Assembly: GCF_021917145.1 (NCBI RefSeq)
Contig: NC_061068.1
Location: forward strand, 14,144,355-14,208,354
Direction of reading: 5' to 3'
Source of the DNA: Hypomesus transpacificus
Lineage: Eukaryota; Chordata; Actinopteri; Osmeriformes; Osmeridae
Length of the DNA: 64,000 nt
In this document: positions 54,336 to 64,000 of the stretch, piece after piece
How positions within the stretch are numbered: the first letter of the stretch is position 1
Layout of the letters: each line of letters begins with the position of its first letter
Made by a program: the position numbers and the translations under genes
The notes under the pieces: generated by a model
What the model saw: only the letters and a program-made list of their open reading frames with translations
What the model was told of the DNA's origin: nothing
Databases searched by the model: none

Positions 54336-55810
54336 GGCTGGGCGATATAATAATAAATATATTTATATTTCCATAGACCACGGATCCGTAGTAGTAGCAA
54401 AGTAGGCAGCGCGGTGTGAGAGAAATGTTTTGCGGCCAGGGAGCACGTACGTGGGGTCAAGTAACTTGAGCTCAAGCTTTTTAAAACCTTACTTTTTATC
54501 AATTGTGTTTCCGCTAAGATTTTATTTTGCAGTGGGGTCAGGCCTGTCTGAACACCCCCCCCCCCCCACCAACAACGTGTGAAACTGAATTGTCTGCTTA
54601 ATTTATATGTCAAGATGATCATCATCATCTTGACATATAAGCTAAGCATTCTGTAACAAATAATAACAATAAACCCACTATTAATTACATTATCTTAATG
54701 CAGTGGAACTACTTAAGCATAATAAGGCACCTAAAATACAAACGTGAGCAAGGGCGTTCCGCAATTGCTATCGAATCAACAGCCAATTGCAATTTAGCTA
54801 GCAGGTGAAGAATACAAACAACGAAAATCACCAGTTAACTTAATTTACATTTGCAAGAACTAAAGACTAATACAATAACAGGCTTAAATGAAGGCTAGTT
54901 ATCCTCTGGACAGCAGCAGTTTTTTTTTCTTTCTCTCCCTTTAATGCCGAGTGGCGCACGTGCCCGCTCGCGGTGTGAAGCGCCTGTTCGTGCTATTCTC
55001 CGACATGCACTCTGCTGACTGACGGTGTTTTGTATGGCCGTATTTCTGATACGGTGGCGGCCGAAATGTTGCCGTGGCGGGCCAAATCAACAGAGCGGAA
55101 ACACTGCAATACCTTGGAGCAAACTCACTCTTTCTGCACGTTCCAATGAGTGATTTTGCTTCAGGTGGTAAAAAAGGTTTCTTATATACTAGTATTATAA
55201 TTAGACTAATACGCTGTTCTTATTGGTCGAGAGACGTTCTAAAAAGTCTGCAAAACGATTTATGGACCAGAATGGAATCTATGCGTCTTTGCTAACGTGT
55301 GCTGACGTTGTGTTAGGCTAGCACTAGGGCTGAACGATTAATTGCATTTGCATATCGTGATGTGACAAAACAAGATGTTGTAATCGCAAAGGCTGCAATT
55401 TTACTTTGGTCACGTGACACAAGAGTAACGCAGTTTGTAGACAAAGGATTAACTTTGCACTTTACCTTGACCTGTACGATGGCCCCTGGCTCGACAGAAC
55501 CTGACACTACAGATACTTTGCCAATTTAGCCTTTAAAAAAAAATGCTGCGCAGTTTCAAGTATGGTGTAAAACCTGCCTGGCTAATGTTGCTACCTCACG
55601 GGACAACACCACCAACCTAATTCGACCCTAAAAAAACACCACAAAGCCATGTAAGGATACATGAGGTTAAATGTTGAACACCAGTGTGTCAAATAAGCCA
55701 AATACCACTGATCAAAATGTTTCAAAACATAACTCCATATACATGTACGAAATTGCTTGAGCAGTAACAGCATTCATCTGGCTAATTAGCCAGAGTTTTG
55801 TAAGGAAATT
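54336..55810. mobile_element. hAT-type remnants with a BED-finger fragment
   Basis: TAGGGCTGGGCGATATAATA at 54333 and TAGGGCTGAACGATTAATTG at 55327 look like hAT termini. Around 55540-55640 the plus strand reads AAQFQVWCKTCLANVATSRD, NTTNLIRP, most of a BED finger, then frameshifts. A poly-C run lies near 54557. No intact gene. Confidence 0.5.
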
Positions 55811-56032
55811 AAAGCAGGTTGCACCATAAGAATTATTTGCACTCGCACAAATGCTCCCAAAATTATTTTGAGGTCACAGATACAATTTTGGGAGGATATG
55901 TGGCTGAAATTTCAAGCCTTGGATGTGTAGCATATTATGTTCAATATCACCACAATTGGTCTGGTTTTAGCTGTCAGGCATGTGGTTGCATAATGACTAT
56001 GTTGATCACAAACATACTCTTCTTTCCCCCAG

Positions 56033-56862
56033 ATGTGCAGCAGCTCTCTCTCCCAGAACCCCAACAGATTAAAGAGGAACAGGAGCTGTGGACCAGTCAG
56101 GAGGAAGAGCAGCTCCAAGGACTGCAGTCTGAAACTACAGACTCCATGTTCACTTCTACCAGTCTGAAACACGACTGGGATCAGGAAGGTTTTTCTGAAT
56201 GTTCACATCTTGACCAAACTGTGAACGTAGAGAACAGAGAAGGAGACTCTTTACCCAGCAACACAACAGAGGAGCAAATCAAAGCAGAGCCTGATGGACA
56301 AGACGACAAGGCAGCACCAGAACCAGGCAGTGACTCTCAGCCCCTCTCTGTTGTAGCTCCAGACTGTCCTACAGCTCAGAGTTTGGAGGAGGAGGAACAT
56401 GGAGATCTGTTTCTTCTGAACAGGACACAAGCCAGTGAGGCTCTGCCAAGGGAAGATATGCCACAGAGACATCACACAAGGAAAACAAAACATCAGTGTC
56501 AAGAATGTAACAAAACTTTTAGTGGAAAAGGTGCTTTGGTTCAACATATGAAGACACACACAGGAGAGAGACCTTTTCAGTGTCAGGAATGTAGCAAACT
56601 ATTTGTTCGAAGGGATATTCTACGTGAACACACGAGGACACATACAAGCGAGAAACCATATAAGTGTCAACAATGTAACAAAATTTACAGTGAAAAAACT
56701 GCTTTGTTCTTTCACATGCGGATACACACAGGAGAAAAGCCTTATCGGTGTCAACAATGTAACAAACGTTTTTTTCGGAAGGGTAATCTGACTTTTCATA
56801 TGAGGACACACACAGGAGAGAAACTTATCAATGTCAACAATGTAACAGTTTTCAATGAATAG
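56033..56862 (+). CDS. Finger exon of zinc-finger gene 2, truncated to four fingers
   Basis: After TCTTTCCCCCAG the exon starts with the phase needed by the 45831 exon (D-VQQLSLPEPQQIKEEQEL). The acidic linker is conserved, with IKAE and VNVE near SUMO-like sites. Four intact C2H2 fingers follow: [81 protein letters not shown] one-base loss (GAAACTTATC where copies have GAAACCTTATC) then shifts the frame to a stop at 56860-56862. With exon 1 at 45831 the product would be 344 residues. It may be a pseudogene, or a shortened but working protein. Confidence 0.7.
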
Positions 56863-57297
<435 letters not shown>

Positions 57298-57299
57298 CA

Positions 57300-57769
57300 T
57301 CTTACATCAAGTATAGCTTAGAAATTCCAAACGAATTAGCGTTAGCTTTCAATTTTACGTATGCTTAGGCTACTTGTACCGTGTCCTGGCAATAAATAAA
57401 GAACATTATACTATCTCTCAAACATTATACAATACTCTGAAAGCTGGGCCAAACCCCCAGTAGACACCCCAACGTCACTGCACTCTGGCACACTCTAACA
57501 CGTACCTATGCTATGTCACACATGTATAGGGGAGCCCCAACTACACACTTTGGACGGTGCACTGCTCCTCGCACCCTGTTCTCTCCCACCGCTAGGTAAT
57601 TGAATAAAGCTACTTAAAAGTGGACAAGACAACAGTCAATAATAATATACATAGCCGCCGCTTGGTGAGGCCCTCCCCCGGGGTCTGAGCTTAGGACGTC
57701 GTCCACCTTCCGGTGAGAACGTTGTCTGGACACGTTGCCGGTTTTTCGGCTTAAGTAGTTGTAGTCAAG
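57300..57769. other. Gene-free interval, possible LTR of the adjoining gypsy element
   Basis: It contains AATAAAGCTACTT near 57603 and GC-rich text, but no TG...CA pair could be fixed. No gene. Confidence 0.35.
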
Positions 57770-59445
57770 TCGTCAATTAACAACGGAACACTTCTCCTAC
57801 TTCCCCCGCCCTAAAACCACCCAGGCCCAGGAGCACATGGTTCCCATGGTTTTCCCCTGAGTCTTGCGAGAAGCACAATCTACACGTTTCGCAACCCATT
57901 GCTTCACATCCCGAAACCACCCAGGCCAATAGAATCGGTCTTTCACCTTCCCCTGCAGTTCTTGTACTCACAGATGTCCACCAGTAGAGACACTATGCAG
58001 TTGTTCTAAAACATTCGGCACCATCGACTGGGGCAGTACCACCTGTACCTGGGCGGCCGCATCGGTGTAAGCAGGGGGAATTCTAACCAGTCTAGAGCCC
58101 TGCACCTGGAGCTGATCCCACACAGGGGCATATGATTGCAGGTCAGGATCTTCCAGCGTCGGCCCATCGACAACCTGGCGTTTATATTCAACTATTCGCT
58201 GTAACCCCATATCAGCCAGGCGGCAGCTCCTGAACGGCATTCACCTTGGTAGTAGGTCTGCCTATCATCTTCTGAGGGGGATTTGGATGAGACTGCTTCT
58301 CGTTTTCAAGAAACGCTGGAAGTCTGGAGAGGGCATCTGCATTACTATGTAATTTGCCTGGACGATAAAGAATCCTATACTAAAAACTTGCCAGCTGTTC
58401 CACCCAGCGAACCAACTGTCCCTCCAAACCCTGAGAATTGTGGAGCCACCACAGGGAATTATGGTCAGTTCGCAGCACAAACTCTTTGCCCAACAAGTAA
58501 TGTCGGAAGTATTTTGTGAAGGTCACCATACTCAAGAGCTATTTTTTTGTAGTAGCATATTTGCGTTCCTGTTTTGTAAGGGCCCTGCTAAAGTATAAGC
58601 GCAGCTAGTTCTGGCAGGGCAATCGGGCAGCGCGCGTCAGTCAGTGATCGGGACGTAAGGCGTCTTACTCCACCTTCCTTACTCCTCCCACTACCACACC
58701 CATGTAGCAGCGCACATCCATTGGGCCACGTCCGATAAGGCGTCTTTAAAAGACGCGCGGATATGCACACACTCACCCCGGTCGTTGTATGATCAGTGCT
58801 GCTGCCACCCTCCACCGTCCCCTTCTCCCCCATGCTGTCTGTGTATCTATCCAACAGGGGGATTATATCTCTATTGCTCCCTGCCTCATATGTCATGTAT
58901 GTATGTGTTGCATCGAGGAGGCAGGGAGTGCTCCCTTAGATCATCCACTCCGCCAAAGTAAATCTACATGTCCATGTCATGTAACAATAAATGCTCAAAT
59001 CTAATACGTGATTGTCTTGACTGAAATGCTATAACTCTCTCCAGTCCTCCATACTCCTGAGACAACACTGCCCCAATCCCTGCATCACTTGCATCCGTGT
59101 CCAGGATGAACGGCTTCCTGGGGTCTGGGTGAGCCAACACAGGGGCGGTAATTAGACTAGTTTTTAAACTATCAAAAGCTCTCTGGCAGTCCTCACTCCA
59201 TTTAAAACGCCTTCCCTGTTCTGCTAGCTGGTGCAACGGGCGAGCAACATCTGTAAAACCCTTCACAAAATGTCTATAATAAGAAGCTAACCCAATAAAG
59301 CTCTCTGCCTGGGTGGTGGGGACAGGCCACTCTCTAACCGCCTCTACCTTGGTTGGGTCTGGCATCACACCCCCAGTAGAGATGACATACCCGAGGTATC
59401 AAACTTGGGTAGAGAACAGATCACAGTAGTGATCTGCGTGCTCTT
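57770..59445 (-). mobile_element. Ty3/gypsy retrotransposon pol fragment, broken
   Basis: Minus strand in pol order: RT end and connection (59375-59024: GGVMPDPTKVEAVREWPVP, SFIGLASYYRHFVKGF, FILDTDASDAGIGAVLSQE), RNase H (58595-58270: RALTKQERKYATTKK, stop, LRTDHNSLWWLHN, YRPGKLHSNADALSRLP) and the integrase N-terminus (58240-57790: VVLPQSMVPNVLEQLHSVST, GGHL, KVKDRFYWPGWFRDV, DCASRKTQGKT). DALSRLP and the LHxSGGH-like segment are typical of Ty3/gypsy. It is interrupted by a ~428-bp insertion at 58596-59023, by stops and by frameshifts. The integrase catalytic core and gag are absent. Confidence 0.88.
58596..59023. mobile_element. Unclassified insertion inside gypsy pol
   Basis: It separates the codons for ERVIAF (RT connection) from those for FSRALTKQ, which are adjacent in intact elements. 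It contains AATAAATGC near 58986, so it may be a retroelement end in plus orientation. No clear target duplication or coding. Confidence 0.5.
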
Positions 59446-59560
59446 CTTCAAAGGAGGTTCAATTAATAACTACAGTTGATTATAATCTGCTGTATAACTA
59501 TTCATTATATCTAGAATTATATATTTGGTCATACCCAGGTGTGTCAAAATGTGGGTATTA
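59446..59560 (+). pseudogene. Zinc-finger exon 1/intron junction fragment
   Basis: TTCAAAGGAG at 59448 matches exon 1 (GTTCAAAGGAGGAGAGC). It runs directly into GTTCAATTAATAACTACAGT, TGATTATAATCTGCTGTAT and TACCCAGGTGTGTCAAAA, the intron after exon 1. The rest of exon 1 is missing and the gypsy fragment abuts it. Confidence 0.65.
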
Positions 59561-60010
59561 AATCAAGGGCGTAGGTGTATTATTTATTTGCAGTGCAATA
59601 AAATAAAACCATAAAAAGTAACCAATGGCAACCTCTATTGTGAACAGCACATATTAGCCAATAATAAATGTTTTCAGTCATCATAACCCATAATGTGCGA
59701 AAATGTAGGCCAGTAGGCTCACATTCAGCATTCAGTAGAATCTCTCACACACAGTATACTGTAGGCCTACACAAATCCATGCATAAAATGGGTTTAATGA
59801 TCTGTCCATTTACCAAATACATTATATTCAAACTCAACGAAGAGGTCATAAGCCCCCCAAAATTAAGTTAAAGACAGTACTGTCTACTACTTAGCCTATA
59901 GTCATCCTAACAGTGACAACTAATAATAAACAAACATAGGCAGTAGGCCACCTACAGCCGGCATGCTACAATTTAACTATAATTCCAGTAGACTATAATT
60001 ATGTCCGAAC
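59561..60010. other. Gene-free interval
   Basis: AT-rich, with no coding sequence or recognised repeat. Confidence 0.4.
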
Positions 60011-60282
60011 CAGGGGCGGACTGGCTGCCGGGGATTCCGGGAGAATCGAACATTTCTGAAGTGTCTTCTGAAATTTGTTCTTACGGACATCGGAAGTTCA
60101 ATATATGATGCAATTTCTTTGTAATCATCCAAAATAATGCTAAGTGTTTGGGTATTTGTCCAAGTAGGCCAATGACTGGTCGATAAGTGCGATGCATTGA
60201 GTTGGCCGCGCGCCGTGTATTGACTGGGCCGGTCAGTGACCATAACTCCTGGGCCACTTTTTTTCCCCCCAGTCCGACCCTG
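60011..60282. mobile_element. Small hAT-like element
   Basis: Ends CAGGGGCGGACTGG and CCAGTCCGACCCTG are inverted with one or two mismatches. Flanks GTCCGAAC and GCTTGGCC do not match well, so the target duplication is eroded or one side is lost. It lies in the 3' flank of zinc-finger gene 3, at a site not interrupted in the gene 1 copy (near 29380). Confidence 0.6.
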
Positions 60283-61215
60283 GCTTGGCCTGTATGTTTT
60301 TGTATTGTAATATTTTCATAATTACTTTGTTTATCATCTGTAATGTCATGTAATTGAATGTGGTTCCAACAAATAAACAATGTTAATGACACCCTCAAGA
60401 GAAAACCGAATATTTCTCTAAAAGTAGAGTATCGTGCGCTAAAGGATCCTGTCAATCACTCAATCCGCATCATAATTCAAAAAGCTTTCAAATGATCCCG
60501 GCACCTTCAGTAACAGACTTCTTGTATCACCTCTGCTTATGAAGCCACTATCAAATTTTGTTTAAATTAAATAAGCCTGCTCTCGAGCAGGTCTGAGCTA
60601 ACTGACCTGTTGCTATGACAGCAAGTCCAGGATGAACGCAGAAGAACCTAACAATACACGATCATGACAAATCGTCTTTAATCAAATCCAGCTAAGAACT
60701 AGGTATACCTCAGCCATCCATCTGCAGAACCATCAGCTTACCTCTGCAGAACCCACATCAACAATTCATACAACTACTTTTATGCATTTTCGCTATTGAT
60801 TTACGAGAAACATGTATATCTGAATGACATTAAACTAAACATGTATTCACTTTAATTAGTGATGCAACCTACTAATGAACATCTTTATTTAAATATGGGA
60901 AAAAAGGTTATATCTAAATCTTCACATATTGCAACATAATACCTCACAATATTCCTATAATAAAATAATTTAAAGAGATCCATCCCCCTATTAGCCAATC
61001 ACTGTGGGCATAGTTAGTAAGCTTCTGACATCATCCATAGCAGCAAGTTCCTTTTTTTAGCTCAACATTTCTCCCCATTCCCACCAAAAGTTGGTCTCAG
61101 CAGCTTTGTGAATATGTTTTAGCAGGAAACTCCTACTGAAGAACTTTTACTGCTATTTAAGCGAACTCTTACTGGTAAGATTAAGGAGGAAGCTCTGTCC
61201 GAAAAACATGTGGCC
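60283..61215 (-). other. 3' UTR and flank of zinc-finger gene 3
   Basis: Homologous, inverted, to 28067-29375 downstream of gene 1, minus the 372-bp hAT-like insertion there. No gene. Confidence 0.6.
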
Positions 61216-62252
61216 TCAAACATGTGTCCTCATGTGTGAATACAGAGAACTACTTTTAGAAAAGGGTTTGCTACATTGTTGACATTGATAAGGTTTCTCT
61301 CCTGTGTGCGTCCTCATGTGCACAACCTGATTACACTTCATTGAAAACTGTTTGTTACATTGTTGACATTGATAAGGTTTTTCTCCTGTGTGTGTCCTCA
61401 TATGAATAGCCAGATTACCCTTCCTAGGAAACTGTTTGTTACATTGTTGACACTGATAGGAATGCTCTCCTGTGTGTGCCCTCATGTGTATAACCAAACC
61501 ATATGGACGACAAAATGATTTGTGACATTGTTGACACTTATACGGTTTCTCGCTTGTGTGTGTCCTCATGTGTTCATGTAGAGTATCCCTTCGAGCAAAT
61601 TGTTTGCTACATTCCTGACATTGAAAAGGTTTCTCTCCTGTGTGCGTCTTCATGTGTTTAACCAGATTACCCTTCTCAGAAAATGGTTTGTTACATTGTT
61701 GACAATGATAAGGTTTCTCTCCTGAGTGTGTCCTTACATGATAAACCAAAGCCCTTTTTTCACTAAAAGTTTTGTTACATATTAGACACTGATGTAGTGT
61801 TTGTCTTGTATAATGTCCTTCTGGCATATGTTGCCTTGGCAGAGCCTCATTGTTTTGTGTTCTGTTTCGAAGAAGCAGCACTCGTTCATGTTCTTCCAGC
61901 TCCAAACTCTGAACTGTAGGACAGTCTACAGCTACAACAGAGAGGGGCTGAGAGTCACTGCCTGGTTCTGGTGCTGCACAGTCTTGTCCATCAGGTTCTG
62001 CTTTGATTTGCCCCTCAGTTGTGTTGCTGGGTAGAGAGTCTCCCTCTCTGTTCTCTACTTTAACAGTTTGGTCAAGTTGTGAAACTTCAGAAAAGCCTTC
62101 CTGATCCCAGTCGTGTTTCACACTGGTAGAAGTGAACACGGAGTGTGTAGTTTCAAACTGCAGTCCTTGGAGCTGCTCTTCCTCCTGACTGGTCCAGAGC
62201 TCCTGTTCCTCTTTAATCTGTTGGGGTTCCGGGAGAGAGAGCTGCTGCACAT
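61216..62252 (-). CDS. C2H2 zinc-finger protein, gene 3, finger exon (seven fingers)
   Basis: The minus-strand exon starts after TTTTTTCCCCCAG at 62252 with the same phase as its paralogues (D-VQQLSLPEPQQIKEEQEL) and runs 345 codons to a stop at 61216. The acidic linker keeps IKEE, VKVE and IKAE. Seven complete C2H2 fingers follow: [140 protein letters not shown]. The leader exon is not found in 62253-64000, so the gene is incomplete here or uses another exon. Likely a nuclear DNA-binding regulator. Confidence 0.85.
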
Positions 62253-62482
62253 CTGGGGGAAAAAAGAGTATGTTGGTGATCAACATAGTCATTATGCAAC
62301 CACATGCCTGACAGCTAAAACCAGACCAATTGTGGTGATCTTAGCATAATATGCTACACATCCAAGGCTTAAAATTGCAACCATTTTGGTTGCATATGCT
62401 CCCAAAATTGTATCTATGTGACCTCAAAGTTTTGAGTGTGTAACATACATACATTTGAGTACACAGAGTTGTGTACTAAATG

Positions 62483-62812
62483 TAGAATGAAACTTAAGTA
62501 TCGATCTTATCACGCTAGTATCAATCAGGCTACTGATACCAACGTTAGTATCGATACTGTCGGTCTTGAGGTCGATTTGCCCACCCCGATGCTGTACCAG
62601 CTCGCCGAGGATCGTGAACACATTTTTATTGATGTCTGTGTCAGTTAGGGCCAATATCATTGCTATAATTTCAGCGAAGCTCTCAATATGATGTAAAAAA
62701 AAAAGAAAAAAAGTGAATTGGCAGTAGCCTCCATCTCTTCAGCTACCGCCAACATTTCGACCACTATAGCATGCAATATTTCATTCATTGAATCCGCACT
62801 TGCTGCTGCCAT
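62483..62812 (-). other. Possible coding remnant interrupted by an oligo-T tract
   Basis: Minus strand from 62812: MAAASADSMNEILHAIVVEM, LAVAEEMEATANSL, then a CTTTTTTTCTTTTTTTTTT tract. Beyond it another frame reads ESFAEIIAMILALTDTDINK, NVFTILGELVQHRGGQIDLK. The two halves look alike in character (short amphipathic helices) and could be one frame broken by tract-length change, or an exon and a polypyrimidine tract. I do not recognise the protein. Confidence 0.3.
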
Positions 62813-63600
62813 ATTGGATTAGTCAAAAGCAGTCGATTCAAGTTGAAGCACCAATCAGAGGCTTTAACCCGCCCCCTGACTTGGTGACGGGGGACAATGG
62901 ATTTATTTTGCTGCAGCAAGTTACACCGTGGATAAATGTAAGGATAAATAAATAAATGCAAACACATAAAAATGTAAATATATATATATACACAGAAATA
63001 CATGTTAACATTTACATATTTAGTGTCTCATTAAATGTGTAATTTATATATTTTGTATGTCAATTAGGCATTACATTATATAATTAGTTATTTATTTAAG
63101 ATTGTGTTATATAATTATTTATTTATCCAAGTATTTATTTATTTAGTTTTTGCCACTATGTGGCACTCTAATCTCTATCTAATCCTCCATAGATAACACG
63201 TGGTCATATTGTGCTGCTAGAATGAGTAACTACCTATTGTAAAGAAATATATAAAACGATTTCTTTTTTCTTTTACTTTGGGGTATGATTTGCATTTAGA
63301 CTAGCGTGGTCAATTAGGAACGAATTAGCGAATTAGCAACAGTAAATGAAAGAACCGGATGCATTTTGTAGTCTGGCTTTTTTGTTGTCTCTAGCTGTAG
63401 CTAGGCTATGTTGCAGCGTTACCATGGGAAGGGATACAATTAGGGAAGATGGTTTGTGTGATATTTGTATAAGTTGAGTGGATAACTAATATTGAACTAT
63501 GTTACTGTTTGCTATGATGTGACAGAACTATGATGCTATGATGTGACAGAACTATGTTACTGTTTGCTATGATGTGACAGTGATTCTGCAGCACAGTTCT
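62813..63600. other. AT-rich gene-free interval with short duplications
   Basis: 62960-63150 is very AT-rich (TATATATATATA near 62980). 63487-63580 contains tandem copies of GCTATGATGTGACAGAACTA. 63597-63636 contains a doubled TTCTCCTGATCTGGA. Confidence 0.5.
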
Positions 63601-63636
63601 CCTGATCTGGAGCACTGTTCTCCTGATCTGGAAACA

Positions 63637-64000
63637 TTTTTTATTAACTGTAAACCTTTTTACTCGCCACGTGAGTTTGCTTTATTTATACTGGTCGGTG
63701 TCTACATGCCCCCTCAGGCTAGCGCCAACGAGGCTCAACGTGTGCTCGCTAACCAGATATTGTGCGTGGAGCATGAAAATCCGGATTCCTTGGTTATTGT
63801 GCTAGGCGACTTTAACAAAGGCAATCTCACTCAAGAACTCCCCAAATACAGACAACTCATCAAATGCCCTACCAGAGAAGGGAACACTTTGGATCGCTGC
63901 TACTCTACTATCAGTAAAGCATACCATGCAGTTCCCCGAGCAGCACTGGGTCACTCAGACCACGCCATGGTCCACCTGATTCCTGCATACAGGCAGAAGC
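63637..64000 (+). mobile_element. LINE APE-type endonuclease, running off the right edge
   Basis: The frame reads FIYTGRCLHAPSG-like text shifting to ANEAQRVLANQILCVEHENP, then DSLVIVLGDFNKGNLTQELP (the GDFN block of APE endonucleases), GNTLDRCYSTISKAYHAVPR and [20 protein letters not shown] (the SDH block). Same family as 36130-36611. The element may continue beyond the window. Confidence 0.85.

Noticed and set aside
60011..60282. An exact 8-bp duplication for the CAGGGGCGGACTGG element
   Set aside because: The flanks GTCCGAAC and GCTTGGCC agree at only three positions.

Overview
The window reads as nuclear DNA of a ray-finned (teleost) fish. It has intron-containing vertebrate genes, fish-type multi-finger C2H2 zinc-finger genes with a separate short first exon, tRNA-headed SINEs, L2/CR1-like LINEs, and hAT, IS630-like, Harbinger-related and Ty3/gypsy elements. 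I cannot fix the species.

Layout. 1-3.4 kb: a LINE copy flanked by a 9-bp target duplication, then two inverted-repeat DNA elements. 3.4-6.7 kb (+): a complete meiotic gene, sycp3, in eight coding exons that join in phase to a 223-residue protein. 6.8-14.8 kb (-): a complete cept1 gene for choline/ethanolamine phosphotransferase, in nine exons that join in phase to about 425 residues. The two genes face tail to tail. Each has a 35-bp minisatellite across a functional boundary: the exon 7 splice donor in sycp3 and the stop codon in cept1. 15-21 kb: a mosaic of nested inverted-repeat elements. 21.5-28.1 kb (+): a two-exon C2H2 gene whose 5.3-kb intron is mostly transposon-derived. 28-45 kb: mainly mobile elements, several bounded by exact 8- or 9-bp target duplications and nested in each other. 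45.8-57.3 kb (+): a second zinc-finger copy, with a first exon, a 10-kb transposon-filled intron, a truncated finger exon and decayed fingers. 57.8-59.4 kb (-): a broken Ty3/gypsy pol. 61.2-62.3 kb (-): the finger exon of a third, inverted zinc-finger copy whose first exon is not in the window. The right edge enters a LINE endonuclease.

The genes do not form a pathway. SYCP3 builds the meiotic chromosome axis, CEPT1 completes phosphatidylcholine and phosphatidylethanolamine synthesis, and the zinc-finger genes are probable sequence-specific regulators from a fast-evolving fish family. The most unusual features are a 9-bp-target-duplication element carrying a RecQ-helicase-like Walker A segment, a four-level transposon nest at 46.3-49.6 kb, and three minisatellites in sycp3 and cept1 that have copied a splice donor, a stop codon and a splice acceptor.
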